This document shows positions 1-5,207 of a stretch of DNA of 5,207 nucleotides, piece after piece. This DNA comes from an uncultured Clostridia bacterium (GTDB lineage Bacteria > Bacillota > Clostridia > TANB77 > CAG-508). The DNA is taken from the NCBI GenBank assembly GCA_947584125.1, contig CANPWI010000096.1, forward strand, positions 1-5,207. The letters are read 5' to 3'. The translations under genes were made by a program, and so were the position numbers. Numbering within the stretch: position 1 is the stretch's first letter; each line of letters begins with the position of its first letter. The notes beneath the pieces are model-generated. The model was not told the origin of the DNA and did no database searches. It saw only the letters and a list, made by a program, of their open reading frames with translations.

Positions 1-1
1 A

Positions 2-1936
2 GATCCTGGATATTCAATAATTACTACAAATTTGAATGAGGGAAATAAAAATGTCTATATCTCATTAAAAAATCCTAAAGAATATAAAGAAACAATACCA
101 AGCATTGTAGGAGTTTCATCTTATAAAGAGGTAAGTAGTGCAACAGATGAATATGAACTAAACAATGAACTTTTAAGATGGGAGGCATTTGCATTTAGTG
201 ATTCTACAGTATCAATGTTATATGCAGTAGTTGGAGTTGTAATATTTATAATCATATTTACAAGTGTATTTTGTATTAGAAATTCGTTTGCTATTGCAAC
301 AACTGAAAAAATGAAAATGTATGGAATGCTTTCAAGTGTGGGAGCAACGGAAAAACAAATAAAGAAAAATGTAATATTTGAAGGATTAATACTAGGTCTA
401 ATTGGAATTCCACTAGGAATTATTTCTGGAATATTTGCTGTATTTGTACTAATAAAAATTGTAAACAATATAGGTGGAAAATATTTTTTAAATAATATGG
501 ATGGAATTGTTGTTAAGATTACAATTTTACCAATTATTATATCAGTAATACTAGGAATAATTACCATTTATTTATCAGCTATTAGCTCTGCTCGAAAAGC
601 AAGTAAAGTTAGTCCGATTGAGCTATTAAGAAATTCAGATGAAATTAAAATAAAAGCTAAAAAACTTAAAACACCTAAAATTATTTCAAAAATATTTAAA
701 ACAGGTGGAGAACTTGCTTATAAAAATTTAAAGAGAAGCAAAAAGAAATATAGAACAACAGTTATTTCTTTAGTTATTAGTATATTTATTTTTATTACAA
801 TGAATGTTTTTGTAACAAATATGTTTAATCTAGCTGATAATTATTATGAAGATTATGACTATAATGTAGAATTGTATTTAAGAGGAAATGAACTATCGGA
901 TGTAGATAAAATAAAAAAAGTAAATTTCATAGATGAATGTTTTGTATTATATGAAAAACAAAATAATTTGAAAATTTTTGATTTAGATAAAATAAATGAA
1001 GAAATAGATGGAATTAAACTTCAAGAAGATACAGTTTATGATGAAGAACAAAAAAAGTATATAGAGACAGGGAATGGAAAGTGTTCTAATTTACATCTTT
1101 TAGCTTTAGATAATAATGACTTTGAAAAATTTGCAAAAAAAGTAGGAGCAAATCCATACAAACTAAAACAAACAGGAATTTTATGTGATGAATATTTGTA
1201 TTATAAAGATGACAAACAAATAGAGGCTAGAAGATATAAGTATAATATTGGAGAAACTATTACTGGAAAACTAGAAGGAAAAGAAATTAATATTAAAGTA
1301 GGTTATATAAGTAAAGAAAGACCTTATGGAATGGAAAATTCATATCCTAGAGGTGGATATTTAGTAATAAATAAAGATGAATTCAAAAATATTGAATTAG
1401 AACTTTCATATATGTGCATACAGTCTAGTAATCCGGATAGTTTAATAAATGAAGTTAAAAATTTAAAGATTGATAATATAGGATATACAAATTTTGAAGA
1501 ACAAGCAAGAGAAGAAAGAGCAATGTCTTTAATTGTAAAAATCTTTTTATATGGATTTATAACAGTTATAACATTAATTGGAGTAACAAACATATTTAAT
1601 ACAGTTACATCAAATATGGAGTTAAGACAAAAAGAATTTGCTATGCTAAAAAGTATTGGCATGACTAAAAAAGAATTTAATAGAATGATTAATTTAGAAA
1701 CAATATTTTATTCAACTAAATCGCTAATATATGGTATTTTTTTAGGTTTACTTGGAACTTATGCATTATATAAAGCATTTTCTATAAAAATAGAAAAAGG
1801 AATGTATATACCTGTAAATCCAATTATCATTTCAATTATTGCTGTATTTATTTTAGTATTTGTTATTATGAGATATACAATGTCTAAGATTAATAAACAA
1901 AATACTATAGAAACAATTAGAAACGAAAACATTTAA
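2..1936 (+). CDS. FtsX/MacB-type ABC transporter permease, 5'-truncated by the window edge
   Basis: This is the membrane subunit of an ABC exporter or peptide-stress transporter; the partner ATPase is not in the window. The frame is open from base 2, giving 644 visible codons, so the gene starts upstream. Numbering from the first visible codon, residues 1-70 look extracytoplasmic. TM helices follow at about 71-93, 124-152 and 168-193, making a first FtsX module with the typical cytoplasmic 'KMKMYGMLSSVGAT' segment (about 103-116) and the exit motif 'RKASKVSPIELLR' (198-210). A further TM lies at about 252-275, then a soluble, probably extracytoplasmic domain of about 230 residues (276-505). 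A second FtsX module follows with TMs at about 509-535, 573-593 and 606-625 and the repeated motif 'ELRQKEFAMLKSIGM' (540-554). Two modules with an extracellular domain before each fits the roughly 800-residue clostridial FtsX-like permeases better than 10-TM BceB. The family is secure. The substrate is unknown; antimicrobial peptides or envelope lipids are inference from the adjacent two-component genes. Confidence 0.9.
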   Translation, partial: DPGYSIITTNLNEGNKNVYISLKNPKEYKETIPSIVGVSSYKEVSSATDEYELNNELLRWEAFAFSDSTVSMLYAVVGVVIFIIIFTSVFCIRNSFAIATTEKMKMYGMLSSVGATEKQIKKNVIFEGLILGLIGIPLGIISGIFAVFVLIKIVNNIGGKYFLNNMDGIVVKITILPIIISVILGIITIYLSAISSARKASKVSPIELLRNSDEIKIKAKKLKTPKIISKIFKTGGELAYKNLKRSKKKYRTTVISLVISIFIFITMNVFVTNMFNLADNYYEDYDYNVELYLRGNELSDVDKIKKVNFIDECFVLYEKQNNLKIFDLDKINEEIDGIKLQEDTVYDEEQKKYIETGNGKCSNLHLLALDNNDFEKFAKKVGANPYKLKQTGILCDEYLYYKDDKQIEARRYKYNIGETITGKLEGKEINIKVGYISKERPYGMENSYPRGGYLVINKDEFKNIELELSYMCIQSSNPDSLINEVKNLKIDNIGYTNFEEQAREERAMSLIVKIFLYGFITVITLIGVTNIFNTVTSNMELRQKEFAMLKSIGMTKKEFNRMINLETIFYSTKSLIYGIFLGLLGTYALYKAFSIKIEKGMYIPVNPIIISIIAVFILVFVIMRYTMSKINKQNTIETIRNENI

Positions 1937-1977
1937 ATTTGAAAATAATCAGCTACTAATTCTTTTTCGAACTTATA

Positions 1978-2006
1978 TTGCTTATCGATAGAAAAAGTCA
2001 TATAAT
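1978..2006 (+). promoter_or_regulatory. SigA-type promoter for the first two-component operon
   Basis: A perfect -10 hexamer TATAAT (2001-2006) lies exactly 17 bp downstream of TTGCTT (1978-1983), which matches the TTGACA consensus at its first three positions. Transcription would start near 2013, giving a leader of about 17 nt that still includes the ribosome binding site. I see no intrinsic terminator after the permease, so read-through from upstream is also possible. The spacer contains the 8-bp palindrome TATCGATA (1983-1990). Confidence 0.65.
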
Positions 2007-2013
2007 TACAATG

Positions 2014-2021
2014 AAAGGAAG
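2014..2021 (+). promoter_or_regulatory. Ribosome binding site of the first response regulator
   Basis: AAAGGAAG lies 8 nt before the ATG at 2030. It supports that start and falls just downstream of the predicted transcription start. Confidence 0.7.
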
Positions 2022-2029
2022 AAATATTA

Positions 2030-2689
2030 ATGGATATTTTATTAGTTGAAGATAATGATAGCTTAGCAAAAGGTTTGGTATATACTTTAAAACAAAATAA
2101 TTTTAAAGTAATTCATAAAGTTAATGTAAAGACCACAAAAGAATTTTTAAATACAAGCAGACCAGATTTAATTATCCTAGATATATCGCTTCCAGATGGA
2201 AATGGATTTGAATTATATGAAAATAATATTAAAGATAAAAAAATACCTACAATTTTTTTAACAGCAAAAGATGAAGAAGATGATATTGTAAAAGGATTAG
2301 AACTAGGAGCAGATGATTATATAACAAAACCATTTTCTACAAGGGAATTAATAGCAAGAATGAATAAAGCAATTTTAAGAGAAAAGAAAAATTATGTAGT
2401 TAAAGTTAAAAATATAGAGTTTAATTTAGATAAAATGGTTGTATATAAAGATAAAAAAGAAATACAATTAACGAGTTTAGAACTAAAAATATTAAGTTTA
2501 TTATTTTCTAATCAAAATAAAGTTGTTACAAGAAATGATATTATTGATAAAATTTGGGAATGGACAGGAAATGATATAAATGATAATACAGTTACAGTTT
2601 ATCTAAAAAGAATTAGAGAAAAATTAGGGACAGATATTATTATTACAATTAAAGGGATAGGATATAGGATTGATAAAGATGAAAAATAA
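2030..2689 (+). CDS. OmpR/PhoB-family response regulator (first two-component system)
   Basis: This is a 219-residue DNA-binding response regulator acting in the cytoplasm, presumably phosphorylated by the kinase encoded next. The receiver domain spans about residues 1-115. It has the acidic pair E7/D8, phospho-acceptor D51 in 'LIILDISLPDG', the switch Thr T78 in 'IFLTAK', and K100 in 'DYITKPF'. A winged-helix effector domain covers about 120-215, with the recognition-helix region 'DNTVTVYLKRIREKLG' and the typical ending 'GIGYRID'. Length is normal for the family and every catalytic residue is present, so it should be functional. It has its own promoter and ribosome binding site 93 bp after the permease, and it overlaps the kinase gene by 11 bp, which indicates translational coupling. 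The likely target is the upstream transporter operon and perhaps its own promoter, but that is inference from position. Confidence 0.93.
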   Translation: MDILLVEDNDSLAKGLVYTLKQNNFKVIHKVNVKTTKEFLNTSRPDLIILDISLPDGNGFELYENNIKDKKIPTIFLTAKDEEDDIVKGLELGADDYITKPFSTRELIARMNKAILREKKNYVVKVKNIEFNLDKMVVYKDKKEIQLTSLELKILSLLFSNQNKVVTRNDIIDKIWEWTGNDINDNTVTVYLKRIREKLGTDIIITIKGIGYRIDKDEK

Positions 2690-3893
2690 AATTGAATTAA
2701 AGAAATCTATGATTAAAATTATATTTATAATAGTTTTAGCACTAATAGTAATGGGATTATACCAGTATTATCAATATAGAACTTATACAACAAATTTCAA
2801 TAATAAAATAGGAAGTATAATTGCAAATATAGAAAAAAACTATCCTAATATAACTACAAACGAATTAATGGAAATATTAAATAGTGAAAATGATGTAGAT
2901 ACAAATTTATTTAAAAGTTATGGAATAGATTTAAACAAAGAATCAATACTTTTAAATAATAATAAATCTTTTTATATTTTTTTAATAAGCACATTAATCA
3001 TTATACTAATTTTTATAGCATTATTATTAATTGTCTTTTTAAAATATAATAGTAATAAAGACAAAAAACTTAAAGAAATTACAAAATATATAGAAGAAAT
3101 AAATAATAGAAATTATAGATTAGATATTGATGATAATACTGAAGATGAACTTTCAATATTAAAAAATGAATTGTATAAAACAACAATTATGCTTAAAGAG
3201 GTTGCAGAAAATTCTGTAAAAGATAAAGTAAATTTAAAAGAGTCCTTGTCAGATATATCTCATCAATTAAAAACACCATTAGCATCTATAACTATAATGA
3301 TAGACAATATTTTAGATAATCCTGATATGGATAAAGAAAGTAGAATAGATTTTGTAAATAATATAAAAAGGCAAATTTATAATATAAATTTTCTGATAAA
3401 TTCATTACTAAAGTTGTCAAAATTAGATGCAAATACTGTAAAATTTTTAAATAAAGAAGAAAAAGTTGAAGATATTCTTAATCAAGTGGTAGAAAATGTT
3501 TCGATTATATCAGATTTAAAAAATGTAAAAATAAATATGCAAGGAAATACAAAAAGCAAAGTATATTGTGATGCAAAATGGCAAGTTGAAGCTATTTCAA
3601 ATATTTTAAAAAATGGGGTAGAACATTCTAAAGAGGGTGGAGTAGTAGATATATACTTTGAGGAAAATAAAATATATTCTCAAATTAAAATAAAAGATTA
3701 TGGAGTTGGAATTGATAGCGAAGATTTACCACATATATTTGAAAGGTTTTATAAAGGAAAAAATTCTCCAAATGATAGTATTGGTATAGGACTTGCTTTA
3801 TCAAAATCAATTATAGAAAAAAATAATGGAAATATAGAAGTAAGTTCAAAATCAGATAAAGGCACAGAATTTGTAATAAAATATTTTAAGTAA
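2679..3893 (+). CDS. Sensor histidine kinase (first two-component system)
   Basis: This is a 404-residue membrane histidine kinase, the probable partner of the regulator at 2030-2689. The ATG at 2679 is preferred because AGGAT (2666-2670) sits 8 nt before it; an in-frame TTG at 2670 would add only three residues. TM helices lie at about 11-30 and 98-123 and enclose a sensor loop of about 65 residues. A linker (124-185) precedes the DHp domain, with H195 in 'SHQLKTPLAS'. The ATPase domain has the N box 'NILKNGVEHS' (N308, N312), G1 'DYGVGI' (340-345), F box 'HIFERFYKG' (352-360) and G2 'GIGLAL' (369-374). All catalytic boxes are intact, including the Thr at H+4 linked to phosphatase activity. 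The layout resembles clostridial kinases beside FtsX-type transporters. The signal is unknown; cell-envelope stress is inference. A strong terminator follows directly. Confidence 0.93.
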   Translation: MKNKIELKKSMIKIIFIIVLALIVMGLYQYYQYRTYTTNFNNKIGSIIANIEKNYPNITTNELMEILNSENDVDTNLFKSYGIDLNKESILLNNNKSFYIFLISTLIIILIFIALLLIVFLKYNSNKDKKLKEITKYIEEINNRNYRLDIDDNTEDELSILKNELYKTTIMLKEVAENSVKDKVNLKESLSDISHQLKTPLASITIMIDNILDNPDMDKESRIDFVNNIKRQIYNINFLINSLLKLSKLDANTVKFLNKEEKVEDILNQVVENVSIISDLKNVKINMQGNTKSKVYCDAKWQVEAISNILKNGVEHSKEGGVVDIYFEENKIYSQIKIKDYGVGIDSEDLPHIFERFYKGKNSPNDSIGIGLALSKSIIEKNNGNIEVSSKSDKGTEFVIKYFK

Positions 3894-3927
3894 AAGTAAC
3901 CTTACAAAAATGTAAGGTTATTTTTTT
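3894..3927 (+). terminator. Rho-independent terminator of the first two-component operon
   Basis: TAACCTTACA (3897-3906) pairs perfectly with TGTAAGGTTA (3911-3920) around an AAAA loop, and seven T residues follow (3921-3927). The stem can extend by three pairs outward (A-U, A-U and one G-U) into the T tract. It begins immediately after the kinase stop codon. The stem is A/T-rich but long and perfect, so termination is likely. Its inner 14 bp also match a BceR-type operator (separate entry). Confidence 0.88.
3902..3915 (+). promoter_or_regulatory. Candidate BceR-type operator (TTACA-N4-TGTAA)
   Basis: TTACA-AAAA-TGTAA is a perfect match to the TnACA-N4-TGTAA inverted repeat known for BceR-like response regulators of Firmicutes. 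It ends directly before the -35 position of the promoter that reads into the bceR-like gene, at about -49 to -36 from the predicted start. That placement suits an OmpR-family activator at a promoter with a poor -35 (GGTTAT at 17-bp spacing). The caveat is that the same bases form the core of the terminator stem, so the palindrome is already explained in part. Confidence 0.5.
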
Positions 3928-3935
3928 AAATAATG

Positions 3936-3944
3936 TGCTATAAT
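3936..3944 (+). promoter_or_regulatory. Extended -10 promoter for the second two-component operon
   Basis: TGCTATAAT is a perfect extended -10 element (TGn plus TATAAT at 3939-3944). No good -35 is present at 16-18 bp spacing, which fits extended -10 or activator dependence. Transcription would start near 3951, leaving only about 12 nt before the ATG at 3963. Confidence 0.6.
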
Positions 3945-3950
3945 AATTTT

Positions 3951-3956
3951 GGAGGA
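3951..3956 (+). promoter_or_regulatory. Strong ribosome binding site fixing the start of the BceR-like gene
   Basis: GGAGGA lies 6 nt before the ATG at 3963. It selects that start over the in-frame ATG at 3933, which lies upstream of both this site and the -10 element. Confidence 0.88.
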
Positions 3957-3962
3957 AAAAAT

Positions 3963-4631
3963 ATGCAAAAAATACTTATTGTAGAAGATGATAAAAAGAT
4001 GAGAAATGAATTAGAAATATTTTTAAGCAATCATGGATATAAAACAGAATCTTTAAAAAATTTCAATAATACAATTCAAGATATTCTAAATATAAATGCA
4101 GATTTGATATTACTTGATATAAATTTACCGGGAGTAGATGGAGAATATGTTTGTAAAGAAATTAGAAAACAATCTAATGTTCCAATTATTATTATAACAA
4201 GTAGAGAGAATGAACTAGATGAATTGTTATGTATAAACTATGGAGCTGACCATTACATTACAAAACCTTTTAATATTCAAATTTTACTTGCAAAAATAGG
4301 TTCTACTTTAAGAAGAAGCAATATGGAAAATGTTCAAGATAAAATAGTATCAAAAGATTTTATAATTAACTTATCAAATAGTAAATTAATTAAGAAAGAT
4401 AAAGAAATTGAGTTAACAAAAAATGAATTAAAAATATTAAAGTATTTAACTGAGCAAAGAAATAAAATTGTTTCAAGAGAAGAACTAATGGATTACTTAT
4501 GGGAAAGTGAAAGTTTTATTGATGATAACACATTAACAGTAAATATAACTAGATTAAGAAATAAATTAGAAGAATTAGGATTAAAAGAATTATTAGAAAC
4601 AAAAAGAGGACAGGGATATATACTTAAATAA
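3963..4631 (+). CDS. BceR-like OmpR-family response regulator (second two-component system)
   Basis: This is a 222-residue cytoplasmic transcription factor. The receiver domain (about 1-118) has E8/D9, phospho-acceptor D52 in 'LILLDINLPGVDG', T79 in 'PIIIITSR' and K101 in 'HYITKPFN'. The segment 'NELDELLCINYGAD', followed by 'NIQILLAKI', closely follows the BceR subgroup, which partners intramembrane-sensing kinases. The winged-helix domain (about 125-222) contains 'DDNTLTVNITRLRNKLEELG' and ends 'GQGYIL'. His replaces the frequent second Asp of 'GADDY', which is not a catalytic position. The length is normal and the gene appears intact. BceR-type regulators activate bceAB-type peptide transporter genes through TnACA-N4-TGTAA sites, and one such site lies upstream of this gene. 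The kinase gene follows after 21 bp, presumably in the same operon. The subgroup call rests on sequence feel plus the kinase's architecture. Confidence 0.92.
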   Translation: MQKILIVEDDKKMRNELEIFLSNHGYKTESLKNFNNTIQDILNINADLILLDINLPGVDGEYVCKEIRKQSNVPIIIITSRENELDELLCINYGADHYITKPFNIQILLAKIGSTLRRSNMENVQDKIVSKDFIINLSNSKLIKKDKEIELTKNELKILKYLTEQRNKIVSREELMDYLWESESFIDDNTLTVNITRLRNKLEELGLKELLETKRGQGYILK

Positions 4632-4634
4632 ATT

Positions 4635-4643
4635 AGAGGGGAA
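4635..4643 (+). promoter_or_regulatory. Ribosome binding site of the BceS-like kinase
   Basis: AGAGGGGAA lies in the 21-bp gap after the regulator stop. Its G run ends 11 nt before the ATG at 4653, slightly longer than usual spacing. No other in-frame start lies closer. Confidence 0.65.
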
Positions 4644-4652
4644 TGTGAGAAA

Positions 4653-5069
4653 ATGAGATTTAGTAATTTTTTAAAAGATAAGATAATCCAAATAATTTTA
4701 ATATTATTTGGAATTGCTACCATAGAAATATTTTTACTTGCATATCCTTATGGTGATTTTATTAAAATATATATTCCACTAATTGTTCTAGGAATGTATT
4801 TCATTTCTATTTTAATAGAATATATACATAAAAGAAATTATTATACAAATTCTTATAAAATGCTAGAAGAATTACAAGATAAATATTTAATTACAGAGGT
4901 AATGGAAAAACCTAACTTTTGGGAAGGTAAAATACTTAAGGAAATGTTAGAACAAACAAATAAATCAATGATAGAAAATGTAAATAAATATAAATATTTG
5001 CAAGAAGATTATAAAGAATATATAGAAATGTGGATTCACGAAATAAAAATACCAATTGCTAGCCGGTAA
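4653..5069 (+). CDS. BceS-like intramembrane-sensing histidine kinase, N-terminal part, frame broken in the H box
   Basis: This 138-codon frame encodes the membrane and dimerisation half of a BceS-type kinase, whose usual full length is about 330-340 residues. Two TM helices (about 10-31 and 38-57) are joined by a loop of only about six residues, the hallmark of intramembrane-sensing kinases that detect peptide flux through a partner BceAB transporter. The cytoplasmic part has the family-typical 'FWEGKILKEML' and 'YKEYIEMWIHEIK', with the phospho-acceptor at H129. H+4 is Ile133 (ATA) where Thr is usual. Four codons later the frame reads AGC-CGG-TAA and stops at 5067-5069. Removing one C of the CC at 5063-5064 restores 'HEIKIPIASGKMIVENN', as expected of the family. 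CGG is a rare codon for this DNA. The fragment alone lacks the rest of DHp and the whole ATPase domain, so it could not autophosphorylate. Real mutation or sequence error cannot be told apart here. Confidence 0.85.
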   Translation: MRFSNFLKDKIIQIILILFGIATIEIFLLAYPYGDFIKIYIPLIVLGMYFISILIEYIHKRNYYTNSYKMLEELQDKYLITEVMEKPNFWEGKILKEMLEQTNKSMIENVNKYKYLQEDYKEYIEMWIHEIKIPIASR

Positions 5070-5070
5070 A
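5061..5070 (+). other. +1 frameshift site in the BceS-like kinase
   Basis: AGCCGGTAAA contains one base too many. Before it the frame reads ...ATT GCT AGC; after it the homologous frame reads GGT AAA ATG ATA GTA. The surplus base is one of the two C residues at 5063-5064. There is no long homopolymer or simple repeat here that would mark a slippage hotspot. Confidence 0.8.
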
Positions 5071-5207
5071 ATGATAGTAGAAAACAATAAAAACGAAATA
5101 ACTAAAAGTATAGATGAGGAATTACAAAAGATAGAAAATTACATTGAACAAGCATTATATTATGCTAGAAGTAATACGGTTGATAAAGATTATTATATAA
5201 AGAAAAA
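5071..5207 (+). CDS. BceS-like kinase, continuation in the shifted frame, 3'-truncated by the window end
   Basis: After the break the kinase continues in the next frame, open from 5065 to the window end. The first ATG is at 5071, one base after the upstream TAA. The residues 'MIVENNKNEITKSIDEELQK' followed by 'IENYIEQALYYARSN' and 'DKDYYIKK' are the second DHp helix and the start of the region before the ATPase domain, in the right order and spacing to follow directly from the upstream part. The ATPase domain (N, G1, F and G2 boxes) should lie beyond the window. The piece is best read as the second half of the same disrupted gene. It could be translated separately by stop-start reinitiation at TAA-A-ATG, but no independent ribosome binding site is visible before 5071. 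Confidence 0.7.
   Translation, partial: MIVENNKNEITKSIDEELQKIENYIEQALYYARSNTVDKDYYIKK

Noticed and set aside
32..34. TTG at 32 as the start of the permease gene
   Set aside because: The same frame is open back to base 2, no ribosome binding site precedes it, and the expected N-terminal TM helix and most of the first extracellular domain would be missing. The gene is cut by the window edge.
121..567. Minus-strand open frame of 148 codons
   Set aside because: It is antisense to the permease TM region; its Ile/Thr/Ser-rich composition is the mirror of A/T-rich membrane codons, and no ribosome binding site or family signal is seen.
1324..1662. Minus-strand open frame of 112 codons
   Set aside because: It is antisense to the second soluble domain and TM of the permease, with no start signals and no recognisable domain.
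1937..1975. Intrinsic terminator after the permease
   Set aside because: There is a T run at 1963-1967 but no adjacent stable G/C-containing stem before it; the nearest inverted repeat has a 22-nt loop and no T tract after it.
2670..2672. TTG at 2670 as the start of the first kinase
   Set aside because: It adds only three residues, and AGGAT at 2666-2670 is correctly spaced for the ATG at 2679 instead.
3933..3935. ATG at 3933 as the start of the BceR-like regulator
   Set aside because: It lies upstream of the -10 element and of the strong GGAGGA site, and would put ten non-homologous residues before the canonical receiver start 'MQKILIVEDD'.
4493..4723. Minus-strand open frame of 76 codons
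   Set aside because: It spans the end of the BceR-like gene and the start of the kinase on the opposite strand, with no supporting signals.
5058..5070. Programmed ribosomal frameshift in the BceS-like kinase
   Set aside because: No slippery heptamer, internal Shine-Dalgarno or downstream hairpin is visible around AGC CGG TAA, and such recoding is not known to me in this kinase family.

Overview
The window is very AT-rich (roughly a quarter G+C by eye). Its codons end mostly in A or T, arginine is almost always AGA, all visible stops are TAA, and strong AGGAGG-type ribosome binding sites precede genes. With the gene content (FtsX-type ABC permease, OmpR-family regulators, an intramembrane-sensing kinase), this points to a low-G+C Firmicute, most likely a clostridium or related gut bacterium. 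The species cannot be read from the sequence.

All genes lie on the + strand. Positions 2-1936 hold the C-terminal 644 codons of a large two-module FtsX/MacB-type ABC transporter permease whose start is upstream of the window. A 93-bp gap carries a clear SigA-type promoter (TTGCTT-17-TATAAT) and a ribosome binding site for the first two-component system: an OmpR-family response regulator (2030-2689), overlapped by a two-TM sensor histidine kinase (2679-3893). A strong intrinsic terminator follows (3894-3927). Next comes an extended -10 promoter and a second, BceR-like response regulator (3963-4631), then a BceS-like intramembrane-sensing kinase (from 4653), whose reading frame breaks at 5063-5067, just after the phospho-accepting histidine. 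The kinase resumes in the next frame and runs off the window end.

The layout suggests an envelope-stress or antimicrobial-peptide response locus. The first system probably serves the FtsX permease upstream. The second resembles the BceRS half of a BceRS-BceAB peptide-detoxification module, whose transporter genes would be expected just downstream but are not visible.

Two things deserve most attention. First, the terminator between the systems contains a perfect TTACA-N4-TGTAA inverted repeat, the known BceR-type operator pattern. It sits immediately upstream of the -35 position of the bceR-like promoter, so one palindrome may act both as terminator and as autoregulatory operator. Second, the second kinase carries two departures within a few codons of its catalytic histidine: a +1 frameshift and Ile in place of the usual Thr at H+4. 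It may therefore be a decaying or split kinase, or the frameshift may be a base-calling error. I see no RNA genes, CRISPR arrays or mobile elements, and no gene-free stretch over 300 bases.
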